From assembly GCF_037042905.1 (NCBI RefSeq), contig NC_087251.1, forward strand, positions 42,280,373 through 42,344,372: a stretch of 64,000 bases of DNA, given 5' to 3'. The notes under the pieces are model-generated. The model did no database searches. It worked only from the letters and a program-made list of their open reading frames with translations, and was not told the origin of the DNA. Positions 31,101-43,159 of the stretch are shown here, one piece after another (the stretch's first letter is position 1; each line of letters begins with the position of its first letter). The translations under genes and the position numbers were made by a program. The DNA comes from Lytechinus pictus. Lineage: Eukaryota > Echinodermata > Echinoidea > Temnopleuroida > Toxopneustidae.

Positions 31101-34100
31101 GATCAGGATGTTCTTTGAATATCACGTTATTTGATGTTTAACTCTTAACCAAAACGTATACTCTGGAAATGCAAAATTTCTCGCCGTTGAAATAGAAATC
31201 CTACAAACGGGGTTTTCAGATCACTTGTGTGGCATATAAACTTTGTACAGCATAGAATGAATAAAAAGGAGAACACCATCGATCCTCCATAATAGGCCGG
31301 GTTATCGAGTGCTAAATTTGAAGAAAAAAAATGAGGATATAAATTAGCAATTAAGTGTCAAGTAAAGAGTTTTTGTTTTTTCTTTGTATCAAAATGATCA
31401 CCAAATCCTTATTTCCAGGTTACTGGTAGATACATTTTTTCTCCCCAATGTTTCTTTATTTTTACTATTTTTAATACCAGCTCCCAAGCGCCACTCCGCA
31501 AGGCTCGGTGCGCCACAAGTGGCGCGCGCGCCACCATTTGAGAATCCCTGCTATAGAGCATGTCCTTCTACTAGTGCTGCAAGTCAGGCGCCATGTTCGG
31601 GTTCGGTTCGGTTCGGCAAGGTTCGGCAGAAATTTGCCGAACATTGGTTCGGTTCGGGGTTCGGTAATGATAGACTGATAAAGCTATAGTTCATTCAGGT
31701 ACGTAGCGTACCGGTAGCAATTTGTACTTGATTGACTGCATGTGCTCGCGTGTACCTCTGTCACATCAAACCATTTTATCTCTATCTTGTTGACATGAAA
31801 CTATGAAAGTTATAGCGCTCAACGAATCAACTGTTATCTCGAATTTGATTATCTGATGACAGATTTATTGGGTAACTCACAGTTCTAAAATGGCGACTCT
31901 TCCTAGTCGTCCATACCTGGACCACACTTTGGATACTTGCCAAATTAACTACGCTCGCACTCGTACCAGCTTAGTCTAGTTCTAGACGATATTAAACGAA
32001 TTTGTTTTCACCGATATATACGTTCTATTCCGTGCGTACGCCCAGCCGAGTGTGCGCGCAAAACCGAATATTTTTCTCGGAGTACAGGTTCTCGGTTTTG
32101 CGCGCACACTCGGCGGGGCGTACGCACGGAATAGAACGTATATATCGGTGAAAACAAATTCGTTTAATATCGTCTAGAACTAGACTAGTACCAGCTAGGC
32201 CATGCCAGCGCATGCAGTCCCCTTGTAGCGGGAATCTGAGCTCATGAATATTCATATATACAGTCCGTCCAAACGTGATTGGCAATTGCATCACATACGA
32301 GGCGGCCAGCGCCAGTGCACTGAACTGTAGGCATAGTCGGGCCAGGGGCGTGTCGAAGAAAGCGTGCTTATGTAATGCGCCTTTCGCTAATTGGCTCGAT
32401 GGGTGAACTAAACCACCAATCGCATGTCGCTGATTGTCGCATCGGTACATACAGCCACGTGCTTTGTCTGCTCGCGAAACTCAGCTCACTGATTGAAGAG
32501 CAATTCCCGAGATTTCTATGATTTCATTGGTCAGATTTCATTCGACCATAAACATACAGACCAAGTGGGATGCAAAGTTTTACGACTGTAATGGGATAGG
32601 GGGAGTAGAGTGATCATCGAATTGTTTATGGTTAATTTGAGAAGTTGATAAGAAAGGGAAAAAAAGTAAAGAATGGGGGTCATTTTCCCCCAAGAGATGA
32701 ATGTTTCCGCATGGCTTTATCTTCATTTAACTTGTCAACGAGGGGGAAGGGGATCTTGCTATATTCTATACCGTAATCATTCATGAGTGTTTGATTTTTA
32801 TTTTCATCTGATTGTTTAATAATAAAAAAGATAACTTCACCTCATCTCATTTCTATATTATTTGTTTTGCGTCTCTCCTTTCCATCTCTAACAGTCACTC
32901 ACTTTATTTCCCACTTTCACTGGATCTCTCGTTTTCAAAACTCTTTACTTCTCTCTAAAATCATGAAAACTAGACAGTAGCGAGCCGACACCTCAATAAT
33001 AATGTAAATCACCTCAATCAGATCTTTATTCTCCGCCGCAACAATAAACGAGTTACGATCTTAATCACATCGTATCGTAATTCGTAATATTAATGGTACT
33101 TCATCTTTCACTTTCAGTTTATTGAGCTCGTTCATTCAAAATACTTTGAAGATTTTCAAACAAGAATCTTGTTCGCCACCTAAAAACAACAATATTTTAG
33201 ATAATTAGATTTAACCAATGAACACTCAAACAGTTTTGGTTTTCTTTACCATGCTTCGGCGATTCGGCCACAGAGCGAGAGATGATGAAAGCCAGTAAAA
33301 TGATTATAGCGCAAGCTCGCGCAACATCGTTCATCGGATCTCCTTTCTTAATCAGGGCCGTAAAAACCACAATGTCAACATGAAAATGAAAACAAAATCT
33401 AGTAACCGCAAAATAAGCGCATACTTCCAACATACAATTGCAAAGAAGATTAAATAGAGAATGCGCAAATATAATGATTAGAAAGGGTGTAAACTTATAA
33501 ATTTATTAGCTGAAAGCCGTTTTTTTTTTTTTTTTGCCGAACTTCCGAACCAAGTCTTAGTGTTCGGTTCGGTTCTGTTCGGTTCGGAAGTGCCATGTTC
33601 GGCGAACTACCGTTCGGTTCGGCGGTTCGGCTACAGCACTACCTTCTACTCTGTCCACTCTATGATTCCAGTAGACTGAAGATGATACAGACCATAGAGA
33701 TAGGATACAGCAAAACTAACGCTCCATACCATCTCAGAGAGATCTCAGTGGTCACCCTGTTAGGTTCCAACCCTGCAATGACCAAGCAAATGCAATCTAT
33801 TATTAGAGCATCGGTGGTAGCATTTGTCTCATCCACCAGCGCTAACATCTAGCTACCTAACTAGCCAACAAAACAATTACCTAGCAGTTTTTCTACCTTT
33901 GAGTTCTCAACACCAAGTGTCTACCAAGGAGACTACTAGGACGTGAAATAGGCCCAAAACGAACAACAACAACAACAAATAGATCTCTATATCAATAGGA
34001 CATATAAAAATGTGACTGTAGAATTGGTGAGTGGAGCCAACAGAGTTCAGCAGAAAAACCAATAACAGAGAACAAAGCGTTTAGGTCTAATCCAGATCAC

Positions 34101-37100
34101 ATTATTGACATCTGTCTGAACTACGTGTTGTTCTTGTAGAAACATGGCGGGCGATAATTTGTTAATGCACTTATACATGAGAACACAGGAGGCCCTATGG
34201 AAAACTTTGCTTAGAGAGGGCCAATTCAGTTCTTTAGATACAATTTTTAATTTGGACCGTGTCATCCATGCGCGATTTGATACCAAGTATACTGCCCTTT
34301 TATGTAATCTGTTCAGCATGTCATAATCAGGGTAGGAATTAATTTTTTTTTTTTAGGGGCTACTTTTTTTTTATATTGGGGCTACCACTGAATATCTTGG
34401 GGCTATTTTCTAATTCATGGGGCTACTTTTTTAATCGCATATCAGCAATTACCTTTTGACATTCCGAGACTCAATGTGATGCCTAAATAAGCTCAGAACA
34501 TTTTTAACTGTAATTACTGTAGGCTACAGGCCTTACAATAAACAACAGTGATCCCACCAGAGCAGTGGCGTACCTAGGATTTTTCACAGGGGGGGCAAAT
34601 TCGTCCGCCCAAAAATGTGACAAGCCCCCCCCAAAAAAGTCTTCAACCACAAATATAGGATTTCGTACCCATAAGCAAAAAAAAAAAAAAAAGTGCATGG
34701 GTTGTGACTCGTCAGGGGGGCAGACTGCCCCCCGCCCCCCCCCCCCCCCCCCCCCCGTAGGTACGCTAGTGCACCAGAGTTGCCTTCAGCTTCACACACT
34801 TCAGATTCGAGCCAATCGAGGCCCCAAGACTTTATTGTCGATTGTCTCTGTACAGTACTGTTTCTCTTTTGGCTTATCCTTCTCAACAGTATCTCGATTT
34901 GGAGAGGCTTCTGGCGCTGGCTCTGGCCGTTTGGCAGAGCCAGGTTGAACTCGAATTAGAAACTTATCAATCTCGCACTCCGACTCGACGATGTCGATAA
35001 TCAGCGCTGTCACAATCACCAGCTGATAGCATACAATTCTGTGCATGCCTAAGTACACATAATATACTGTACGATGCACGTGGTCTCGTTACCAGCTGTG
35101 CAGTCTAATCGTGCACACGTACATGTACATAAGCCATGCGGCAAGTGCGTCAACAATTCTAAAAACCCCGTGCTAAAGACTATGCGTACTCCGCATCCCA
35201 TATTGCATTGCGCGTTTATTTACAATCGCGAAGCTTCCGGTGTTACGAAAGGTTCGGATATTGCATCGACCGTTCAACTTAAAGCTGGCAAGGGCGATAT
35301 AAAAGATGCGCTTGCTCCGCCGCCGGAGAACGTAATTATGTGAACTATTTTTTACATTGTCGATGGTATTTTATTGGGGCGATTCTGAAATAAATAGTCG
35401 CCCCAAAGCATTGGGTTTTGAGAATTTTTAGGGGCGTCGCCCCCGTGTAATTCCGACCCTGGTCATAATTTCCTTCTGATCTGCCATACCAAACATGATG
35501 AATAGAGGTGATTCAAGTTTCACAACAAAGAAGCAATAAAGGGGTATAATAGTCAATTGCTATACTTTTGTAAGGTTTCAATATGAGAATAATGTTTTAA
35601 TATCGTTTACATTGAAGCTTTGCCAGAGCTTAACCTTATTATAAACAAACTTAGGGTTGCTATTGAAAAAAAAATAAATTGCGAACTATGGATCATGGAC
35701 ATTCATGAAGTAGATCGGTTGACGGAGGTGTCAGGAGTCACAGTTCAGTATAACATGTAATCAGAATCCCACATGATGGCACATCTACTATTTATGTTCA
35801 TTTATTCAGAAGCAAGAAGGACTTTTCCAAAAAAAAAAATACAATTCACTGATTTTAAGGCTTGATATTAACTTTAGATTAAATAAGGTAAGACAAATAT
35901 GTTGAAAGAAATGATTAATGTGCGTCTTTTGTAACTTTCACAGAGTGCCAAGCAGGGCCGCAGAGCACGCAAAGCAGCCCAAGAAGCAGCTCAATCTAAT
36001 GGTGACATTGGAGGGGATGAATCGGCAGAAGATTTGGTAGGACATCCCCCTCCTCCACAGAATCAGGTAAACAGATTGGTCCTTACTCCCCCCACACCCA
36101 TTTTAGGGGTTACTCCACTTTATTAATACACCAGTGTAACGAGAAAGTATGTTAAAGAGGTAGTCTTTGCTGGTTAGATGCAGCGCAGACATGACAAAAT
36201 TAAAAAATGTTCGGATTATCTTATTATCAGAAGTAAAAATGAAATGTATCTGGAATTTGAGGGTTGAGTAATTCATTTTGTAGGTTATTCTTTTCTCCAC
36301 ACCAATGTGGATTTCCTTGCAACCTGAATTTCCTTGATTACCACAAGTGGTTTGTTCTATAAGCTTTACACACATTTTTTTTTTTTTTGGGGGGGGGGGG
36401 CTGAAATGTTCACAGAGAGCACAGGAAACATTTAACTATGCATGATGTGTGCATTTCTTTGTGTGCGTGCATGTGTGTTTCTGTATGTGTGGGTAATGTA
36501 CAAACTTACACATCAATTCTCACTGACAGACTTTTATTGGATGTTGAGATTTAAGATCAATCTTGTTTTCATCTTACATCCTTCTGCTTTCTCACAAATG
36601 GATTTACGTACACATCAGGTAGCTGTATCACATACATGTAATTGCATAAAGCTGTTTGTAATATTTTAAGTATGCATGACATTGTTAACGACGAATATAC
36701 CAAGCTAAAAAATGAATATCTATCCTAATTGCTGAGCCAATAAAGAACATCTGGGGAGTATTTCATGAAACAAATAGCGATTTTCACTGATTAAAAGCTA
36801 ACAAAATCCTTGCATCTGATTGGCTGAGAGCAAAATTTGTAAGTGTAAATCACTATTTTGTTTTGTGAAACCCTCCCCATGTGTTGATAGACATATTTTG
36901 AATTACAAATAGTCTTGAAACAGCAAAAATTTGAGGGTTTAATGCATTCTATTAATTAGTAATAAAATATGTTTACTCTGTACATATTAATTTTTTTGTA
37001 AAACATCCCCTCTTTCCTTTCTTGTTCCTTCTACTACCTACAGTTAACAACATTTTTGCCTTATAGGCTCACAGTAATCACAGTTATTTGAGTACATGGA

Positions 37101-40100
37101 AGCATTCTGATTTTCACTGATACCTGTTATAAGCTACTGAAATCATTGAATCTGATTGGCTCAGAACAAACATGTCGGTGAAAATCACTGACTACAGTAT
37201 TTGCTAATTTTGCTTTGTGAAACACTCCCCATAATTGTGTTCATGAAGCTTCACAAATGATCATGCAACCATTTTCACTTGATATTAAACAGCAAGGGGT
37301 CTCATGGCAGCAGAAGAATTTAACTCTAAAGCTATCTCATTAATCCTTTGAAGCAAGAACTTCTTTATGATATCCAGGAGCCATTGTATTTGCATGTCTT
37401 CTTTACATGTCTTATCTCATCAGTTTGATAAAGGGTAGGCGTGTGTGCTTGTGTGTGTGTGTGTATTGAGGTAGTGATACCAGGGTAATGTACATGTATG
37501 TAGATTTCCCTGGTTACACAATGCCAATCCTGTACTTGAAGTTCTCTATACTACAGTCTGGTAAAATGTAGGTACAATGTTCAATCCAGCTTCATTTTTG
37601 CTGTTGCCGTGGTTTGAGGAAGCTGTTTCTGTTCAAGAATGCTCATTTCGTGGTTGTGAAATGGAATGATTTCAGCATGTGGCCAGATTTTGAGACAGGT
37701 GGTGTTTCTGTTACAGGATGACATCAATCGACTTTTTCTTTCAGAAAGAATTTGCTAAACTCACCAGGAAAAATGTAAGATAACATTAATGAGGTTATTA
37801 ACCTAATTGAGAAGATGTATGTACACTGTATGTGTACCCAAAGTAGAGACAAGCTTTTGTGTTAATCTAATGTAACAATGGATAAATGCTTGTAATTGTG
37901 ATAAAATGCAATCTACTTTGCAACTGGTAGCTTACATGTACAGTATATATATTTTTTGCTTGAGTTCAGTTTATACAATTGGTATTGACATTTATATTCA
38001 GATGAATGTAAATGAGTTTGCTTTTTTATTTCAGCAGTCAAGTGATTTGCTGATACCGTGAAAATATTAAGGTTTTATACTTAGGTGACAGACCCTCCTT
38101 GAGCTGCTATAAATCAGTTTGAAAAAAATTCATGAATATTCATATATATATATATTGAATAAATTGTAGATTGTTTTGTATTTCCATTTTCTTCCCTCTT
38201 CCCCTATACCCTGATTTCCCCCCATGCCCCTCCCATCCCCATTACAGGTTACATCTGAAGATGGTCCAGCACGTCCTCCTAGAAGACAGATGGGATGGGG
38301 TGACGACACCGCCAAACCTGTAAGAAGCCGGTAAGTCACGCATGTTTTAACCCCCATCTTACTTGCAGTCGAACTTCCTTGCATGTATTATATTGGGTTG
38401 AATGTGAGATGGAAAAGGAAATGTACATGGATGTCTAATTCAGATATGTAATTGATGATTCCATTTTGTCTCCCCTTGCTCAAATGTAATGAAAAGATGT
38501 TTATTTTACTTTGCTTGCATGAGCCGAGTATGATATATCCTAGAGTTTATCCTGAAATTCAATCAGTTATGCAAGCCTTTGAAATGGCTGTTGACATTTA
38601 AGATTAATAAAGAATCCAATACAGAGCAATGCTGTGCACAGATTGTATGTGTTCAGGTCTGTGCATGTTCCCCTCGAAGATTATCTTCTTTTTCCCTGGT
38701 CATATTGACCAAAGCACACATTTTTAGGTGAATAATACTATCTTATTAACAGGATCTATTTGACCATTTGATTGTTTAATATCAAGCATGTCATCCGTTG
38801 TCTCGTGTCAGTTTGTCATATTTGTATACCAATTAAATATAAGACATGTAACTATATTTAGTTTGATTTATCAATTAGAGATAATGTATTTTTAATTACT
38901 TGGAGATATTTTAAAAATGCTGACACCCATGTTTAATTTTAACCATTCTGACATTTTGTGTTTGTACAGTGTATCCTAGTAAATGTGAATCCCTTTAAAG
39001 TTTACAAAGATAGTCTAGTGTAAATGATGTTTATTAAACCTAAGGAAACATGTTTGTGATATGCTCATTTTAGTATTAGTAAGCATGAATTTATTCTTTA
39101 TCAAATGCTTGAATTTCACACACAAAAAAAAAAAATCAGTGGAAACGTTGATGAATTGGAAGCATTTTCAGCAAAGTAAGTTCATTCTTTAGACACGAGG
39201 ACTACTGCTTCTGTTTTCCAAAATGCAATTTGTTGTGTGTGCTATAATTCTAAAAGTTATTTTTCCTATTCACTGGTTTTTAACATTTTGCTGATTTGCT
39301 GTTATTCTTTGTTTTCCTATTTCTTCCCTTCTCTGCTCTTATTTTTCAACGCATGAATTTAAATTCACACACTAATGGTTTTTACACTCATTAGTGCTTC
39401 CTTATGCACTCGTTTGTCCTACTTCACTGACTCAAATTTATGTTTCCATGGAAACGTGATATGAAAGACGTAAATATGTTTGAGAGCTTCAAGGATCTAT
39501 GAGCTAGTCTCATAGATTTGACCTTTTTAAAATTGTTCAAACGATATTGACAATTTAAGAATTAGGTACAAATTGTACTCCATGTTTGCAACTATTTTGA
39601 TGTGATGCAATATATTTGTTGTCTATCTTGTATCTTGCTACACATGATAGAATAGTGCTGTGTCGTGTGATAACTTTAATTTTTTCTGCAACTGGTGCGT
39701 TATGCATTGATTCACATTTGTTTTTTCTCATTTCTATCAACAAAAGTATTTTTTGTTTAACTGTGCAGGACAAAACTTTACATAAATCTTGTTGAATGAA
39801 AAGAAAAAAATTAGGTATCACATGAAATGTTCAGAAGATTGAGGTTGGCCTACTTTCTTTTCAACACTCTTGTAAAACATAACCTCATTCTTTTTTAGTG
39901 ACGATATTAATATAAAATCCATTTTCTTATTTGACTTGAATACCAAATGACAAATACAAACGAATACCCTCTTTTTTAGGTGGGGGTATAAAGGGTGCTA
40001 AAAACAGTTGAAATTAATTGTTTGAAGAAAAAAATTGAGCACATCACTGAGTGAAACTATTCTATGTAATCCTGATATCCTCTTATGCATGTTTTTTTTC

Positions 40101-42884
40101 TTTTGAATTCTACTCATTTCCTATACACTTGTATGAGAAATAGCTTTCATGACTAACTTGATTCCCTAAATGATAGAAAGCCGTCTCCCTTTTTCCTATT
40201 TTTTTTCTTATTTTCTGGTTGCAAATGAGATATGGTCTTACTGAAGGAATAAGAGGATTGCATGTATTTTCTCTTTGTTATTCATCAGAAATTAGAAAGT
40301 CCCGAATGATTTGCAATTTTCATTACTTGCATTTTGAAGAGACATACTGTAGGCCTTCAAGAATATCATAGATGTTAAAACCTTTATTTTTTTCAAAATT
40401 AAGAAACCATTTTAGGACACCTGAGAAAAAACTGTACACATATTTTAGAATGATGACATCTATGACAATAGGGGCCACCTCATATTATCTGAAACGTTCT
40501 CCTCCAATGTAATTTACAGTAGACAACTATTTGTAGGTGAAAGAAGGTTGCCTATTACATCATAAATCTAAAAATAAGAGTTTTTCGCCTGGCTGTCCTC
40601 AAAATATGAAAATAAAATGTACATTGTGTATTGATTGTTTTGCAGTGATAGAGTAGAGCAAGAATCAAAGTCCAGGGCACAGGACTCAGACGATGGTGAG
40701 TATTGAAAATATCATCTTTTTTGGCTGAATAGTGATGTATAATGTATTAGAGTTGAGCTACATGTAGAACTTAACTCCCATATTTGGATTTTTCCTGTGT
40801 AAGCACTAAATCGGGTATCATTTGTGATGATAAAACAAACATAAATGGATAATGATGATCTATGATAACAATAATTAAATGGAGACAAACAGTAAAATAC
40901 GAATATTGTGGATATGCAGAAAATGAATTACTTAAAACCTCTGTAATATTACTGAAAAAAGTGCAGTTGATAATTCTTCAACAAGGTAATTAATTCCATG
41001 TAAGAATTTTAGTATTTCCAGTTCCAGACGCTGAAAATTTATTCTTGAGAGTGGCATGGCCGATTAATCGCACGCTTTCCCTCAGCAAGAAATTTATCCT
41101 AGCACTCGATCAAGGTGTCTGAAATGAATGGGTACCTGGCAGGATTAAACTCCTCCATGCTCAGAGCGCTGGAAGCGGCAGCTCAAGCTTAAGCTGGGGT
41201 AATGATAGTTGCTTTTTGTATCCTCAGGAAAAGGCGCTACATAGGGTTAGGGTTTTATTAATGTTATATGATGTTTAACTGGTGTGATTATGGGGGTAAA
41301 TATCAAATATAAATTAGACTCCTAGAAGATGATGAGAATCAATTATTTTATGCTGCGGTCAATTTTCAGACATGCCGGTCATCCCAGATCTTGATGACGT
41401 CCAGGAGGAGGATATGGCCACTCAGATAGCGGCCCCACCAAGTGTACCGGTCAACAGGGTTATCACCTATAGAGAGCTAGATAATGACCTCCTAAAACAT
41501 TCACAGCTACTCACACTGGTTAGTAAGATATATATAAATATTGAGGATCAAATTAATTAGATATTGATGCACCTCAAGGGGGAAGATGCCTTGGAGGCTT
41601 GAAACATGGAGTTTTTGATGAGTGTGGTCAATACATGCAAATAATTCAGTGTATGGGTCACAGCTGCTCCTAATAATTTAGGCTTCAAAGGATTCAGTAA
41701 AAAAAAATGCCTGCCATAAACACCGAGTCCAATGGGATAACCTGCCATTGATGTGTGGAGTATAGTGGCTTCATTTTTTTTTGTGATTGATTTTTTGGAT
41801 TCATATGAATAATTCCCTGGATTGATTTAATGTTTACTGCTTATGTCAATTTGTGTCCAATAATAATAGAGCACACTCTTTTTTATCTGAAATTTAGAGG
41901 TTATCTTTAATATGACCTTGACCCTCTCAATGACAAATCCATTGGGTATACAAGTCAAAATATCATTTTAACTTACAGTTTGACTTGAATGACTACGTGC
42001 AAGAAAGCCTGAATGTTGGTTCTTGTGATCTTGATGCTCTGATATTGACTTGAACTTCCAGGGCAATCTGCCATAAATTTGAGCTTTAAACTTCAAACTT
42101 CCCAACCCATCGATCCATCGCTCCTGTCCTGTATGACTACTGTGCAGATAGTGAAGCTGTACTGCTAGATAAGGCATTCCACCCACAACAAAACTTGATC
42201 CACCTGTTTAAGTTAGGTAGAGTGCGGTGGAGCCTGACAAGAGTGTATTCAATCTGAAATTCCCTGTGCATATAACAATAGGGGGTGTAGCATTGAGGGG
42301 AAGTTTAAATTCTTAACATACATAAACAACACTTAAAAAAGGCATTCTTCTTAATGAGATACTGAGCTAAGGTAACAAAAGGAGGATTAGCACTTCATAG
42401 ATATTTTGATGAAGGGACTATCTAATCGTCCTGCAACCAGTCATGCACATCTTATTCATAAATTTGAAATTAGGAACATACCACATTCTGGTTGGTGGAG
42501 GTTAAATTTATAAGGTGATTTTTTTTCTTCGAATTTACCCCCAAGTTTAAAGAATCCAGTAATATATTTATAAAAAAATTGTAATCAATTAATATCTTCA
42601 GATTTCTGATGTGATTGTTCTGTTTTTATGGATGTGAATAGATGCAATTTTGTAAATTCATAGTAACATGGATATTTCTACTTTTTTTGTGTGATTGCCA
42701 GGACAATGAGATAGACCTGAAGCTGCTGAGTAAATCATTATCAGCTGAAAGTGAAGTGATGGAAGAAGATAAACCCTGGGATTGGGATCATCTCTTTACG
42801 GAGGTATCATCTGAACTGCAAACAGAGTGGGACCAGGCGCTCGCCTCACAGAAATCAGATACAAGTATTGTCAGCAAGTCATAA
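28121..42884 (+). CDS. IFT43: Intraflagellar transport protein 43 (IFT-A subunit)
   Basis: Seven coding exons: 28121-28156, 35944-36066, 37745-37774, 38248-38330, 40646-40695, 41370-41518, 42702-42884. All have GT/AG sites and matching phases, giving 217 residues, close to vertebrate IFT43 (about 210). The start is fixed by an in-frame TGA 24 nt upstream. The first two exons join as [19 protein letters not shown], matching the vertebrate N-terminal GRRA region. Later exons carry MGWGDD, then [20 protein letters not shown], then [24 protein letters not shown] and [19 protein letters not shown]. These are the conserved IFT43 core. IFT43 is a small IFT-A subunit acting with IFT121/WDR35 in retrograde transport in cilia. 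The third exon is a 30-nt microexon. Intron 1 (7.8 kb) is packed with transposons. The gene converges on FBXO11. Confidence 0.93.
28316..28390. repeat. Short GC-rich inverted repeat in IFT43 intron 1
   Basis: GAGCTCCGCCGC and its exact reverse complement GCGGCGGAGCTC are separated by about 50 bp. It lies about 160 bp after exon 1. It may be a small foldback element or a chance pairing. Confidence 0.35.
28870..29238. mobile_element. MITE with TA target duplication
   Basis: Inverted ends of about 100 bp start AAGACAAAAATYGA and include AGCCCCG and GATTTTGCATTG. They are about 85% alike and flanked by TA (28868-28869 and 29239-29240), as for Tc1/mariner-type elements. The interior holds a further inverted pair around CAGACGGCTG and CAGCCATCTG. 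It lies in IFT43 intron 1. Confidence 0.7.
29257..29725. mobile_element. MITE, GGCGCACGGCCAATAT ends
   Basis: The ends GGCGCACGGCCAATATGGGA and, reverse-complemented, GGCGCACGGCCAATATCGGA continue as diverged inverted copies for about 80 bp. The interior is non-coding. No clear target duplication. It lies in IFT43 intron 1. Confidence 0.7.
30235..31550. mobile_element. hAT element, non-autonomous, 1.3 kb
   Basis: Ends CAGCCATTCTCAA and, reverse-complemented, CAGGGATTCTCAA. An exact 8-bp duplication CTATAGAG lies at 30227-30234 and 31551-31558. The interior has short tracts only, including a (TAA)n run and a TTTATATAGCG..CTCAAGGCGCTT segment around 30963-31035 that resembles a SINE tail. No transposase ORF. 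Confidence 0.85.
31572..33641. mobile_element. hAT element with GTTCGG subterminal arrays, 2.1 kb
   Basis: Ends TAGTGCTGCAAG and, reverse-complemented, TAGTGCTGTAGC. An exact 8-bp duplication CCTTCTAC lies at 31564-31571 and 33642-33649. Both ends carry many GGTTCGGTTCGG words (31606-31662 and 33535-33630), as expected of subterminal transposase-binding repeats. The interior contains a long palindrome (31972-32187) and no transposase ORF. Confidence 0.85.
31972..32187. repeat. 216-bp hairpin palindrome
   Basis: Arms of about 96 bp are inverted copies with a single mismatch (CGCCCAGCCG versus CGCCCCGCCG) and a 24-nt loop. The outer arm begins TAGTCTAGTTCTAGACG. If transcribed within the IFT43 intron it would fold into a near-perfect long hairpin. 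It sits inside the hAT element 31572-33641. Confidence 0.9.
34328..35461. mobile_element. hAT element, 1.1 kb, inside the LINE fragment
   Basis: Ends CAGGGTAGGAATTA and, reverse-complemented, CAGGGTCGGAATTA. An exact 8-bp duplication GTCATAAT lies at 34320-34327 and 35462-35469. GGGGCTAC and GGGGCGAC words recur near the ends. No transposase. It contains a further hAT MITE. Confidence 0.85.
34563..34771. mobile_element. hAT MITE nested in hAT 34328-35461
   Basis: Ends CAGTGGCGTACCTAGG and, reverse-complemented, CACTAGCGTACCTACG. An exact 8-bp duplication CACCAGAG lies at 34555-34562 and 34772-34779. 209 bp, with A-run and C-run homopolymers inside. Confidence 0.85.
36752..36879. mobile_element. 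MITE in IFT43 intron 2
   Basis: Ends TGGGGAGTATTTCATGAAAC and, reverse-complemented, TGGGGAGGGTTTCACAAAAC. The centre CATCTGATTGGCTGAGAGCA is shared with a second, more decayed copy at about 37090-37231. Confidence 0.65.
37090..37231. mobile_element. Second, decayed copy of the 36752 MITE
   Basis: Shares ATTTTCACTGAT, GAATCTGATTGGCTCAGA and TTTGTGAAACACTCCCCAT with the copy at 36752-36879. The left terminal repeat is eroded. It also lies in IFT43 intron 2. Confidence 0.5.
41040..41250 (+). repeat. 5'-truncated SINE copy
   Basis: Matches the 3' half of the SINE at 56683-56965: AGCAAGAAATTTATCC, GGTACCTGGCAGGATTAAA, CAGCTCAAGCTTAAGC. It lacks the A and B boxes. It lies in IFT43 intron 5. Confidence 0.5.
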
Positions 42885-43006
42885 TCACTAACACAGCTCT
42901 CTGAATAGGGCTAGCTCCCCTCCCCCCTCAAACTGAGATTATCAAACATATTGGCCTACGCTTTCAACTTGGCTGATACATTTCATAATCATTTTTGGTA
43001 TGCGCA

Positions 43007-43082
43007 GAACTGCAAACAGAATGGGACCTGGCACTCGCCTAACAGAAAACAGATACAAGTGTTGTCAGCATGTCATAATCAC
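43007..43082 (+). pseudogene. Decayed duplicate of the last IFT43 exon end
   Basis: 76 bp about 89% identical to 42813-42888, the end of the IFT43 coding exon including its stop codon, 194 bp downstream. A premature TAA replaces the Ser codon in LALASQK. The flanking CAACTTGGCT..ACATTTCATA block recurs again at 43331-43360, so the duplication unit (about 190 bp) was copied at least twice. It lies in the expected IFT43 3' UTR. Confidence 0.75.
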
Positions 43083-43159
43083 ACCTTGAAAGAAATGGAG
43101 CTAGTACAGATGTTTTTTTTTAATGAAAAGAAATGCTTTAATGTATGATAAAAGGGCAG

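Larger units (their letters stand above)
29989..33985 (+). pseudogene. 5'-truncated LINE (non-LTR retrotransposon) 3' end, split by two hAT elements
   Basis: Coding pieces 29989-30234, 31559-31571 and 33650-33852 encode the C-terminal end of a LINE ORF2 (GRWTYQLQ, then MLTGHTKLN, then a PNCSCN..ETIEHVLLLCP Cys/His motif). The frame continues exactly if each 8-bp duplication is counted once: 82 codons to 30234, then 13+203 nt to a stop at 33852. An (AAC)n tail at about 33960-33978 marks the LINE 3' end. RT and endonuclease are missing, so this copy was dead on arrival. Confidence 0.8.
34047..35545 (-). pseudogene. LINE reverse-transcriptase C-terminal fragment, split by a hAT
   Basis: On the minus strand 34319-34047 encodes [32 protein letters not shown] and a [10 protein letters not shown] segment, typical of the region after the RT core in CR1/RTE-like LINEs. 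Across the hAT duplication the frame continues into 35469-35462 and beyond ([16 protein letters not shown]). Upstream the frame meets stops, so this is a decayed copy. Confidence 0.65.

Noticed and set aside
33197..33433. 78-codon minus-strand ORF with hydrophobic segments
   Set aside because: Inside a non-autonomous hAT, no splice or family support.
42951..43148. 65-codon ORF after IFT43
   Set aside because: Runs through the decayed exon duplicate in the wrong frame.
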